From Cherax quadricarinatus (lineage: Eukaryota; Arthropoda; Malacostraca; Decapoda; Parastacidae), in the NCBI RefSeq assembly GCF_038502225.1, contig NC_091390.1, forward strand, positions 10,540,187-10,604,186: a stretch of 64,000 nt of DNA, in the 5' to 3' direction. Positions 45,870 through 56,899 of this stretch are shown here, in pieces (positions within the stretch are counted from its first letter, which is position 1; each line of letters starts with the position of its first letter). The notes beneath the pieces were generated by a model, which had not been told where the DNA came from, ran no database searches, and saw nothing but the letters and a program-made list of their open reading frames with translations. The position numbers and the translations under genes were made by a program.

Positions 45870-46371
45870 TACGGTGCACTCACGGAGGCTTACGGTGCAC
45901 CAACAGAGGCTTACGGTGCACCAACAGAGGCTTACAGTGCACCAACAGAGGCTTACGGTGCACCAACAGAGGCTTACGGTGCACCAACAGAGGCTTACGG
46001 TGCACCAACAGAGGCTTACGGTGCACCAACAGAGGCTTACTGTGCACCAACAGAGGCTTACGGTGCACCAACAGAGGCTTACGGTGCACCAACAGAGGCT
46101 TACGGTGCACCAACAGAGGCTTACAGTGCACCAACAGAGGCTTACGGTGCACCAACAGAGGCTTACGGTGCATCAACAGAGGCTTACAGTGCACCAACAG
46201 AGGCTTACAGTGCACCAACAGAGGCTTACAGTGCACCAACAGAGGCTTACAGTGCACCAACAGAGGCTTACAGTGCACCAACAGAGGCTTACAGTGCACC
46301 AACAGAGGCTTACGGTGCACCAAAAGAGGCTTACAGTGCACCAACAGAGGCTTACAGTGCACCAACAGAAG
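45870..46371. repeat. 21-bp minisatellite (unrelated to SINE family 2)
   Basis: About 24 units of cttacggtgcaccaacagag plus g, with an acggtg/acagtg switch that becomes fixed as acagtg in the right half. All frames are repeat read-outs. Confidence 0.93.
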
Positions 46372-46481
46372 AAACTAAACCGTTCAGATTATTACTAAAC
46401 AATTTGAAGGAAATTTAAATACTGAGTGTATCTGTATCTCAAGTCTATAATGCTGATAAAACTGGTGTATTGTTGGAACGA

Positions 46482-49400
46482 ACCTTCACTTCTCAACGTT
46501 ACTATTACCAGTACCAACACTGAACCTTCACTTCTCAACGTTAATATTACCAGTACCAACACTGAACCTTCACTTCTCAACGTTACTATTACCAGTACCA
46601 ACACTGAACCTTCACTTCTCAACGTTAATATTACCAGTACCAACACTGAACCTTCACTTCTCAACGTTACTATTACCAGTACCATCACTGAACCTTCACT
46701 TCTCAACGTTACTATTACCAGTACCAACACTGAATCTTCACTTCTCAACGTTACTATTACCAGTACCAACACTGAACCTTCACTTCTCAACGTTACTATT
46801 ACCAGTACCAACACTGAACCTTCACTTCTCAACGTTACTATTACCAGTACCAACACTGAACCTTCACTTCTCAACGTTACTATTACCAGTACCAACACTG
46901 AACCTTCACTTCTCAACGTTACTATTACCAGTACCAACACTGAACCTTCACTTCTCAACGTTACTATTACCAGTACCAACACTGAACCTTCACTTCTCAA
47001 CGTTACTATTACCAGTACCAACACTGAACCTTCACTTCTCAACGTTACTATTACCAGTACCAACACTGAACCTTCACTTCTCAACGTTACTATTACCAGT
47101 ACCAACACTGAACCTTCACTTCTCAACGTTACTATTACCAGTACCAACACTGAACCTTCACTTCTCAACGTTACTATTACCAGTACCAACACTGAACCTT
47201 CACTTCTCAACGTTACTATTACCAGTACCAACACTGAACCTTCACTTCTCAACGTTACTATTACCAGTACCAACACTGAACCTTCACTTCTCAACGTTAC
47301 TATTACCAGTACCAACACTGAACCTTCACTTCTCAACGTTACTATTACCAGTACCAACACTGAACCTTCACTTCTCAACGTTACTATTACCAGTACCAAC
47401 ACTGAACCTTCACTTCTCAACGTTACTATTACCAGTACCAACACTGAACCTTCACTTCTCAACGTTACTATTACCAGTACCAACACTGAACATTCACTTC
47501 TCAACGTTACTATTACCAGTACCATCACTGAACCTTCACTTCTCAACGTTACTATTACCAGTACCATCACTGAACCTTCACTTCTCAACGTTACTATTAC
47601 CAGTACCATCACTGAACCTTCACTTCTCAACGTTACTATTACCAGTACCATCACTGAACCTTCACTTCTCAACGTTACTATTACCAGTACCAACACTGAA
47701 CCTTCACTTCTCAACGTTACTATTACCAGTACCAACACTGAACCTTCACTTCTCAACGTTACTATTACCAGTACCAACACTGAACCTTCACTTCTCAACG
47801 TTACTATTACCAGTACCATCACTGAACCTTCACTTCTCAACGTTACTATTACCAGTACCAACACTGAACCTTCACTTCTCAACGTTACTATTACCAGTAC
47901 CATCACTGAACCTTCACTTCTCAACGTTACTATTACCAGTACCAACACTGAACCTTCACTTCTCAACGTTACTATTACCAGTACCAACACTGAACCTTCA
48001 CTTCTCAACGCTAATATTACCAGTACCAACACTGAACCTTCACTTCTCAACGTTACTGTTACCAGTACCAACACTGAACCTTCACTTCTCAACGTTAATA
48101 TTACCAGTACCAACACTGAACCTTCACTTCTCAACGTTAATATTACCAGTACCAACACTGAACCTTCACTTCTCAACGTTAATATTACCAGTACCAACAC
48201 TGAACCTTCACTTCTCAACGTTACTATTACCAGTACCAACACTGAACCTTCACTTCTCAACGTTACTATTACCAGTACCAACACTGAACCTTCACTTCTC
48301 AACGTTACTATTACCAGTACCATCACTGAACCTTCACTTCTCAACGTTACTATTACCAGTACCATCACTGAACCTTCACTTCTCAACGTTACTATTACCA
48401 GTACCAACACTGAACCTTCACTTCTCAACGTTAATATTACCAGTACCAACACTGAACCTTCACTTCTCAACGTTACTATTACCAGTACCAACACTGAACC
48501 TTCACTTCTCAACGTTACTATTACCAGTACCATCACTGAACCTTCACTTCTCAACGTTACTATTACCAGTACCAACACTGAACCTTCACTTCTCAACGTT
48601 ACTATTACCAGTACCAACACTGAACCTTCACTTCTCAACGTTACTATTACCAGTACCAACACTGAACCTTCACTTCTCAACGTTACTATTACCAGTACCA
48701 ACACTGAACCTTCACTTCTCAACGTTACTATTACCAGTACCAACACTGAACCTTCACTTCTCAACGTTACTATTACCAGTACCAACACTGAATCTTCACT
48801 TCTCGACGTTACTATTACCAGTACCAACACTGAACCTTCACTTCTCAACGTTACTATTACCAGTACCAACACTGAACCTTCACTTCTCAACGTTACTATT
48901 ACCAGTACCAACACTGAACCTTCACTTCTCAACGTTACTATTACCAGTACCAACACTGAACCTTCACTTCTCAACGTTACTATTACCAGTACCAACACTG
49001 AACCTTCACTTCTCAACGTTACTATTACCAGTACCATCACTGAACCTTCACTTCTCAACGTTACTATTACCAGTACCAACACTGAACCTTCACTTCTCAA
49101 CGTTACTATTACCAGTACCAACACTGAACCTTCACTTCTCAACGTTACTATTACCAGTACCAACACTGAACCTTCACTTCTCAACGTTACTATTACCAGT
49201 ACCAACACTGAACCTTCACTTCTCAACGTTACTATTACCAGTACCAACACTGAACCTTCACTTCTCAACGTTACTATTACCAGTACCAACACTGAACCTT
49301 CACTTCTCAACGTTACTATTACCAGTACCAACACTGAACCTTCACTTCTCAACGTTACTATTACCAGTACCAACACTGAACCTTCGCTTCTCAACGTTAC

Positions 49401-49505
49401 TATTACCAGTACCAACACTGAACCTTCACTTCTCAACGTTACTATTACCAGTACCAACACTGAACCTTCACTTCTCAACGTTACTATTACCAGTACCAAC
49501 ACTGA
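46482..49505. repeat. 42-bp satellite, about 3.0 kb
   Basis: About 72 units combining ttcacttctcaacgttacta and ttaccagtaccaacactgaa. As 42 is a multiple of three, both strands stay open over about 1,030 codons; the plus frame repeats EPSLLNVTITSTNT. Variants between units (aac/atc, act/aat, cct/tct) mostly change the amino acid, and there is no signal peptide or flanking exon signal, so I read this as satellite DNA. Confidence 0.9.
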
Positions 49506-50133
49506 GCACCGACGATTTGCATGATTTTAACTCAACTTTAATGTCAGAGTTGCCAGATAACAGAATAGTCAATATTCTTTAATTAGGAGCTAAAATAGCT
49601 GGGTATTCGTAAGTAGTGGCCATTATACCATCAACGTTAACATTCAGGCTGTGAATTCGTTGTCTGAAGTTACCGTATAAAAGGCTAATGATACAGGGAT
49701 GGTTTAGGGTATCAAGCAATGTCTTCACGAACACCATACTTATCTAAAGTGCAAATATACCTTGTCCCTTACAATTGCAAGTTATAAACCAAGGAACAAC
49801 AGTGCGTGTGAAAGGTAACTCATACCTGGCTCATGTGATCCTGTGTTATCAAGCCATGTTTGTTTAAATAGAGACATTTATAGGAGAGGCAAAAAATACA
49901 GCTCGCCTGAAAATTCGCAGATAATTGCACAGAGTAATAAGCCACGAAGTGTAAAATCGATCCCTACCTGCCTGGGCGGAACTCAGAACGCAGCGTTAAC
50001 AGTCGACAACGGCAATAGAGAATTAGTACCCATATTGTTGAAGTTGTCAGGATTAATGTACGACTTCCGCGCTAGACTACGTTCCATTCTTGGGAGAGGC
50101 AGTACAGCATCTCTCTGTGTTGGGTTGAACTGT
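49506..50133. other. Unassigned DNA
   Basis: About 630 bp with only short frames. The plus-strand frame of 100 codons at 49,843-50,145 shows no domain that I recognise and ends inside the next array. Confidence 0.4.
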
Positions 50134-50888
50134 GTATTCTGCTGAGATGAGGCAGTGTACCTTATTCTGCTCAGATGAGGCAGTGTACCGTGTTCTGCTG
50201 AGATGAGGCAGTGTACCGTATTCTGCTGAGATGAGGCAGTGTACCGTATTCTGCTGAGATGAGGCAGTGTACCGTATTCTGCTGAGATGAGGCATGTACC
50301 TTATTCTGCTGAGATGAGGCATGTACCTTATTCTGCTGAAATGAGGCAGTGTACCGTATTCTGCTGAGATGAGGCAGTGTACCGTATTCTGCTGAGATGA
50401 GGCATGTACCTTATTCTGCTGAGATGAGGCATGTACCTTATTCTGCTGAAATGAGGCAGTGTACCGTATTCTGCTGAGATGAGGCAGTGTACCGTATTCT
50501 GCTGAGATGAGGCAGTGTACCGTATTCTGCTGAGATGAGGCATGTACCTTATTCTGCTGAGATGAGGCATGTACCTTATTCTGCTGAAATGAGGCAGTGT
50601 ACCGTATTCTGCTGAGATGAGGCAGTGTACCGTATTCTGCTGAGATGAGACATGTACCTTATTCTGCTGAGATGAAGCATGTACCTTATTCTGCTGAAAT
50701 GAGGCAGTGTACCATATTCTGCTGAGATGAGGCAGCGTACCATATTCTGCTGAGATGAGGCAGCGTACCGTATTCTGCTGAGATGAGGCAGCGTACCGTA
50801 TTCTGCTGAGATGAGGCAGTGTACCTTATTCTTCTAAGATGAGGCAGTGTACCGTATTCTTCTAAGATGAGGCAGTGTACCGTCTCCT
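50134..50888. repeat. 28/27-bp minisatellite with two length classes
   Basis: About 27 units. The long form ends gaggcagtgtaccgt and the short form, one base less, gaggcatgtacctt. The short form comes in pairs followed by ctgaaatgaggcagtg, and this block repeats about every 110-140 bp. The last two units have changed to cttctaagatgagg. Confidence 0.93.
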
Positions 50889-51199
50889 CCTGGTTATGTC
50901 ACATCTCTTCTAGCCACCTGAGATGAACGAATGTAATCTTGTACCTGCTGAGATGTCAAGTCACCTGGAGAGTAAGACGTGTGCAAGAGTTGGATATCCT
51001 GGTGATTAAAGCATTTCTCCTAAGCAGTAAGGTTGTTCAGTCAAATATAGAGGCAGCCTACTGTGTAGGCGATAGGTTTCCATCACAATAAACCTACTCA
51101 ATATGTGTACATGTGTCTTACTCTTCGTCTTGTAGAAATTATGTACCGTCTTCAATGTAGACATCTAAAGAGGTGAAGAAGTGTACCAACTTTCCCTTC

Positions 51200-51202
<3 letters not shown>
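50889..51202. other. Unassigned DNA with a broken hammerhead relic
   Basis: At about 51,063-51,093 a plus-strand stem-loop gcctactgtgtaggc is followed by gataggtttcc, where an intact motif has gaaacgtttcc. The CUGANGA box is lost. Downstream, acatgtgtctta matches the tail of the other copies. The rest is unassigned. Confidence 0.5.
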
Positions 51203-51274
<72 letters not shown>

Positions 51275-51275
51275 T
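51203..51275. repeat. (AAT)n tract, tail of SINE copy B
   Basis: About 24 aat triplets between gttcttaat-like flanks and atttatttactaccagtac. On the minus strand this is an (ATT)n 3' tail. Confidence 0.9.
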
Positions 51276-51289
51276 ATTTATTTACTACC

Positions 51290-53068
51290 AGTACATGTAC
51301 AAGGTATACCAGTACATGTACAAGGTATACCAGTACATGTACAAGGTATACCAGTACAGGTACAAGGTATACCAGTACATGTACAAGGTATACAAGAACA
51401 TGTACAAGGTATACCAGTACATGTACAAGGTATACAAGTACATGTACAAGGTATACCAGTACATGTACAAGGTATACCAGTACATGTACAAGGTATACAA
51501 GTACATGTACAAGGTATACCAGTACATGTACAAGGTATACCAGTACATGTACAAGGTATACAAGTACATGCACAAGGTATACAAGTACATGTACAAGGTA
51601 TACAAGAACATGTACAAGGTATACCAGTACATGTACAAGGTATACCAGTACATGTACAAGGTATACCAGTACAGGTACAAGGTATACCAGTACATGTACA
51701 AGGTATACCAGTACATGTACAAGGTATACAAGTACATGTACAAGGTATACCAGTACATGTACAAGGTATACCAGTACATGTACAAGGTATACAAGTACAT
51801 GTACAAGGTATACCAGTACATGTACAAGGTATACCAGTACATGTACAAGGTATACAAGTACATGTACAAGGTATACAAGTACATGTACAAGGTATACAAG
51901 AACATGTACAAGGTATACCAGTACATGTACAAGGTATACCAGTACATGTACAAGGTATACCAGTACAGGTACAAGGTATACCAGTACATGTACAAGGTAT
52001 ACCAGTACATGTACAAGGTATACAAGTACATGTACAAGGTATACAAGTACATGTACAAGGTAAACCAGTACCTGTACAAGGTATACAAGTACATGTACAA
52101 GGTATACAAGTACATGTACAAGGTATACAAGTACATGTACAAGGTATACAAGTACATGTACAAGGTATACCAGTACCTGTACAAGGTATACAAGTACATG
52201 TACAAGGTATACAAGTACATGTACAAGGTATACAAGTACATGTACAAGGTATACAAGTACATGTACAAGGTATAAAAGTACATGTACAAGGTATACAAGT
52301 ACATGTACAAGGTGTACATGTACAAGGTATACAAGTACATGTACAAGGTATACAAGTACATGTACAAGGTATACCAGTACATGTACAAGGTATACAAGTA
52401 CATGTACAAGGTATACAAGTACATGTACAAGGTATACAAGTACATGTACAAGGTATACAAGTACATGTACAAGGTATACCAGTACATGTACAAGGTATAC
52501 AAGTACATGTACAAGGTATACAAGTACATGTACAAGGTATACAAGTACATGTACAAGGTATACCAGTACATGTACAAGGTATACAAGTACATGTACAAGG
52601 TATACAAGTACATGTACAAGGTATACAAGTACATGTACAAGGTATACAAGTACATGTACAAGGTATACAAGTACATGTACAAGGTATACAAGTACATGTA
52701 CAGGTATACAAGTACATGTACAAGGTATACCAGTACATGTACAAGGTATCCCAGTACATGTACAAGGTATACAAGTACGTGTACAAGGTATACAAGTACG
52801 TGTACAAGGTATACAAGTACATGTACAAGGTATACAAGTACGTGTACAAGGTATACAAGTACATGTACAAGGTATACAAGTACATGTACAAGGTATACAA
52901 GTACGTGTACAAGGTATACAAGTACATGTACAAGATATACAAGTACATGTACAAGGTATACAAGTACATGTACAAGGTATACAAGTACATGTACAAGGTA
53001 TACAAGTACATGTACAAGGTATACAAGTACATGTACAAGGTATACAAGTACATGTACAAGGTATACAG
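51290..53068. repeat. 21-bp satellite inside SINE copy B
   Basis: About 84 units of tacaaggtatacaagtacat with an alternative taccagtac form. Marker units (acaggtacaagg, aagaacatgt) recur at spacings of about 300 bp in the left half, which points to block duplication. Long frames follow from the stop-free unit. Confidence 0.94.
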
Positions 53069-53155
53069 ACCATAGCTGACATCAGTAACATACTACTATA
53101 TAGAAAGCCGCTTGTTATGCTGAGCATTTCCCGCAAATTAGGTCAGTTTTGTCCC
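53069..53155 (-). other. Linker of SINE copy B
   Basis: Minus strand reads cctaatttgcgggaaatgct, then cagcataacaagcggctttc and a ctgatgtcagctatggtc end. It is almost identical to the linker of copy A; copy C lacks about 40 bp of it. Confidence 0.85.
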
Positions 53156-54595
53156 AGGATGTGACCCACACCAGTCCACTAACACCCAGGATGTGACCCA
53201 CACCAGTCCACTAACATCCAGGATGTGACCCACACCAGTCCACTAACACCCAGGATGTGACCCACACCATTCCACTAACACCCAGGATGTGACCCACACC
53301 AGTCCACTAACACCCAGGATGTGACCCACACCAGTCCACTAACACCCAGGATGTGACACACACTAGTCCACTAACACCCAGGATGTGACCCACACCAGTC
53401 CACTAACACCCAGGATGTGACCCACACCAGTCCACTAACACCCAGGATGTGACCCACACCAGTCCACTAACACCCAGGATGTGACCCACACCAGTCCACT
53501 AACACCCAGGATGTGACCCACACCAGTCCACTAACACCCAGGATGTGACCCACACCATTCCACTAACACCCAGGATGTGACCCACACCAGTCCACTAACA
53601 CCCAGGATGTGACCCACACCAGTCCACTAACACCCAGGATGTGACCCACACCAGTCCACTAACACCCAGGATGTGACCCACACCAGTCCACTAACACCCA
53701 GGATGTGACCCACACCAGTCCACTAACACCCAGGATGTGACCCACACCAGTCCACTAACACCCAGGATGTGACCCACACCAGTCCACTAACACCCAGGAT
53801 GTGACCCACATCAGTCCACTAACACCCAGGATGTGACCCACACCAGTCCACTAACACCCAGGATGTGACCCACACCAGTCCACTAACACCCAGGATGTGA
53901 CCCACACCAGTCCACTAACACCCAGGATGTGACCCACACCATTCCACTAACACCCAGGATGTGACCCACACCAGTCCACTAACACCCAGGATGTGACCCA
54001 CACCAGTCCACTAACACCCAGGATGTGACCCACACCAGTCCACTAACACCCAGGATGTGACCCACACCAGTCCACTAACACCCAGGATGTGACCCACACC
54101 ATTCCACTAACACCCAGGATGTGACCCACACCAGTCCACTAACACCCAGGATGTGACCCACACCAGTCCACTAACACCCAGGATGTGACCCACACCAGTC
54201 CACTAACACCCAGGATGTGACCCACACCAGTCCACTAACACCCAGGATGTGACCCACACCAGTCCACTAACACCCAGGATGTGACCCACACCAGTCCACT
54301 AACACCCAGGATGTGACCCACACCATTCCACTAACACCCAGGATGTGACCCACACCAGTCCACTAACACCCAGGATGTGACCCACATCAGTCCACTAACA
54401 CCCAGGATGTGACCCACACCAGTCCACTAATACCCAGGATGTGACCCACACCAGTCCACTAACACCCAGGATGCCACCCACACCAGTCCACTAACACCCA
54501 GGATGCGACCCACACCAGTCCACTAACACCCAGGATGTGACCCACACCAGTCCACTAACACCCAGGATGTGACCCACACCAGTCCACTAACACCC
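53156..54595. repeat. 32-bp satellite inside SINE copy B
   Basis: About 45 units of gtgacccacaccagtccact plus aacacccaggat. Units are close to identical, with an accattccac variant spread through the array. Copies A and C have only a few such units. Confidence 0.95.
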
Positions 54596-54740
54596 AGATA
54601 CCAATTTTAATGATTGGTGAGCATAGACAACCGGTGTAAAGAAACACGCCCAATATTTCTACCCTCGCTGGGAATCGAACGGAGACCTTCGCCGTGTGAA
54701 ACGAGAGTTTCAGCGATCAGGCCACGGGCTTAGACCCGAG
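54596..54740 (-). mobile_element. tRNA-like head of SINE copy B
   Basis: On the minus strand cgtggcctgatcgctgaaac (A-box region) is followed by the B-box-like cgttcgattcccagcgaggg and gtgtttctttacaccggttg. The spacing is tRNA-like. This is a promoter remnant, not a tRNA gene. Confidence 0.75.
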
Positions 54741-54890
54741 TGAAATAAGGAAGGTTATAGATCGCAAGTTAAGTATTACAGATCATTAACCATAACATTA
54801 CACATTATGAAAGTTGTCGAGGAAGCGATGAGGAATTAATTACAAGCTGTGTGAAGCAACTCAATCTGCACAACCCAAGCCACATGCAGA

Positions 54891-55053
54891 GTAGAAAAGG
54901 TGTAAGGAGAGGAAGAGTTTGAGGTAATCAGTCCCTCAGCCTGGAGTCGATGCGTTCAGTCCATCAATCTTGTAGAATTGGTGGACTGAACGCATCGACT
55001 CCAGGCTGAGGGACTGATTACCTCAAACTCTTCCTCTCCTTACGCCTTTCTAC
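54891..55053. repeat. Long inverted repeat just upstream of a hammerhead
   Basis: Two arms of about 77 bp (54,891-54,967 and 54,977-55,053) pair with only a few mismatches around a 9-base loop. Inside are gagtttgaggtaatcagtcc and ctcagcctggagtcgatgcg. An RNA copy would fold into a long hairpin ending 12 bases before the ribozyme core. Confidence 0.85.
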
Positions 55054-55061
55054 TTTGTATT

Positions 55062-55096
55062 GGACTGATGAAGCCACTGTGTGGCGAAACGTTTCC
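55062..55096 (+). ncRNA. Hammerhead ribozyme motif, complete core
   Basis: Order gga, ctgatga, stem-loop gccactgtgtggc, gaaa, cgtt, tcc. All core positions and stem I (gga/tcc) are intact, stem II is perfect, and predicted cleavage follows the gtt at 55,091-55,093. It is the best-looking motif in the window together with 2644-2678. Confidence 0.8.
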
Positions 55097-55199
55097 TGAA
55101 CCAAGCCACATGGTTTTAAAACTGGAGATCATGCTTGTCACAATTACGGAAACAATATGATAACATTGCAGAAGAGTTGGAAGAAAATTAAAACACAGA

Positions 55200-56160
55200 T
55201 GCGATATACAAATTTAAAAATGCGATTATGATGTGATTACACCCAAATTGAAGTATTCGTAAGATATATCCCCAAGGTACTGTCCTGGCACCTGTGCTGT
55301 TTCTTATCCTCACAGCAGACAGACAAAAACAAACATCCAAGGTACTGTCCTGGCACCTGTGCTGTTTCTTATCCTCACAGTAGACAGACAAAAACAAACA
55401 TCCAAGGTACTCTCCTGGCACCTGTGCTGTTTCTTATCCTCACAGTAGACAGACAAAAACAAACATCCAAGGTACTGTCCTGGCACCTGTGCTGTTTCTT
55501 ATCCTCACAGTAGACAGACAAAAACAAACATCCAAGGTACTCTCCTGGCACCTGTGCTGTTTCTTATCCTCACAGTAGACAGACAAAAACAAACATCCAA
55601 GGTGCTCTCCTGGCACCTGTGCTGTTTCTTATCCTCACAGCAGACAGACAAAAACAAACATCCAAGGTACTCTCCTGGCACCTGTGCTGTTTCTTATCCT
55701 CACAGTAGACAGACAAAAACAAACATCCAAGGTACTCTCCTGGCACCTGTGCTGTTTCTTATCCTCACAGTAGACAGACAAAAACAAACATCCAAGGTGC
55801 TCTCCTGGCACCTGTGCTGTTTCTTATCCTCACAGCAGACAGACAAAAACAAACATCCAAGGTACTCTCCTGGCACCTGTGCTGTTTCTTATCCTCACAG
55901 CAGACAGACAAAAACAAACATCCAAGGTGCTCTCCTGGCACCTGTGCTGTTTCTTATCCTCACAGCAGACAGACAAAAACAAACATCCAAGGTACTCTCC
56001 TGGCACCTGTGCTGTTTCTTATCCTCACAGTAGACAGACAAAAACAAACATCAGAGTTTTATATCATTTGCAAATGACACTGACACAAACATGAAAGACA
56101 CTCATAAATTGCAGGATTTTCCAATGGGCAGTTGAGAATAATATAACGTCCAGTGATGAT
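55200..56160 (+). pseudogene. LINE reverse-transcriptase fragment split by its own satellite
   Basis: Before the array a frame reads IRKIYPQGTVLAPVLFLILT, the PQG-x-VLGP motif of LINE reverse transcriptases. After the array the frame resumes as SFISFANDTDTNMKDTHKLQ, which fits the catalytic F-A-D-D-T block with the first aspartate changed to N. So the array sits between two normally adjacent motifs of one enzyme. Only this palm fragment is left and it cannot be functional. Confidence 0.8.
55270..56055. repeat. 65-bp satellite grown from a reverse-transcriptase motif
   Basis: About 12 units. Each starts aaggtactctcctggcacct and ends acagacaaaaacaaacatcc. Units differ at only three or four sites (ctgtcc/ctctcc, tactc/tgctc, cagtaga/cagcaga). 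The first unit is in frame with the LINE motif. As 65 is not a multiple of three, later units shift frame. Confidence 0.92.
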
Positions 56161-56219
56161 TAGTTATAAGTGTTTAGATATAAAAAAAATGATGTATTGA
56201 AAAGGGACACTATACAAAA

Positions 56220-56890
56220 CTCAAGAGAATTTTTGGGAACCTGTTAACACTGGTTTCCACTAGGATCTAGTTTCATAGCATTTTTGTCTTGAATGTCAAT
56301 TTAGTTGGGCGGTTCCTTTCCCTCGAGTACCTCCCAAGTCACTCAAATTTTTTTCAGTTGGGTTATGTCATCTCTTACTGCAATGATGCTCTCAATCTCT
56401 TTTACCTCTCCCTGTCTTCTTTTGCTATAGATATTCCCTTCTGCCAAATGAAGCCCATTAATACTGAATGACCTTTCCCTTTACTAATCCATTTCCTTTC
56501 CCTCCATATCTCCTTGATTGGTTCCCTTATCTCCCAGACGTTCCAGAGGCCTGATATCGTTTCTTCAAGGACTTGTTTGCTCTTTCACCTCCTTCAATCC
56601 CCTGACTTTCCGCTTCTGTTCCTGTACCCAGCACCTTGCACTTGTCAGTCCTGACCTGCATATTCTGCTTCAGCACTTCCAGGTCCTCTGTCAGTCTCTG
56701 CATCATTGCCTCGACAACAAAAGCTCATAACTCCCACTTTTTGCTCTCTGTTGTATTATCCATCATTGTGTTGCCAAACACACTTAGCCCTTTTACCCAC
56801 TCCCATTTTATTGTGTTTTTGATGCTTTTTCGGGCCCAGCCATCCCCAGTACCCTTCTGGAATTCTTTGCCCTGTTGCAGTGTCGTCTAA
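56220..56890 (-). pseudogene. LINE ORF1 fragment (CR1-like family)
   Basis: Minus-strand frames include KLEVLKQNMQVRTDKCKVLG and a downstream lysine-rich stretch. The whole segment is homologous to the ORF1 region at 60.1-60.9 kb (shared cctctccctgtc and similar strings). It lies beyond the 3' end of the next LINE, so it is from another copy. Confidence 0.6.
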
Positions 56891-56899
56891 TTGTGCTCA

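Larger units (their letters stand above)
51203..54740 (-). mobile_element. SINE family 2, giant copy B with two internal satellites
   Basis: Read on the minus strand: tRNA-like head, 32-bp array, linker, 21-bp array, then an (ATT)n tail. All parts are present in this copy. Without the two arrays the element would be only about 350 bp, so it has grown roughly tenfold by internal tandem amplification. SINEs have no proteins and move using a LINE. The same order of parts in copies A and C shows that the arrays are part of the element and not chance neighbours. Confidence 0.8.

Noticed and set aside
54596..54740. tRNA gene on the minus strand
   Set aside because: Box spacing is tRNA-like but the acceptor arms do not pair and the unit continues into SINE sequence.
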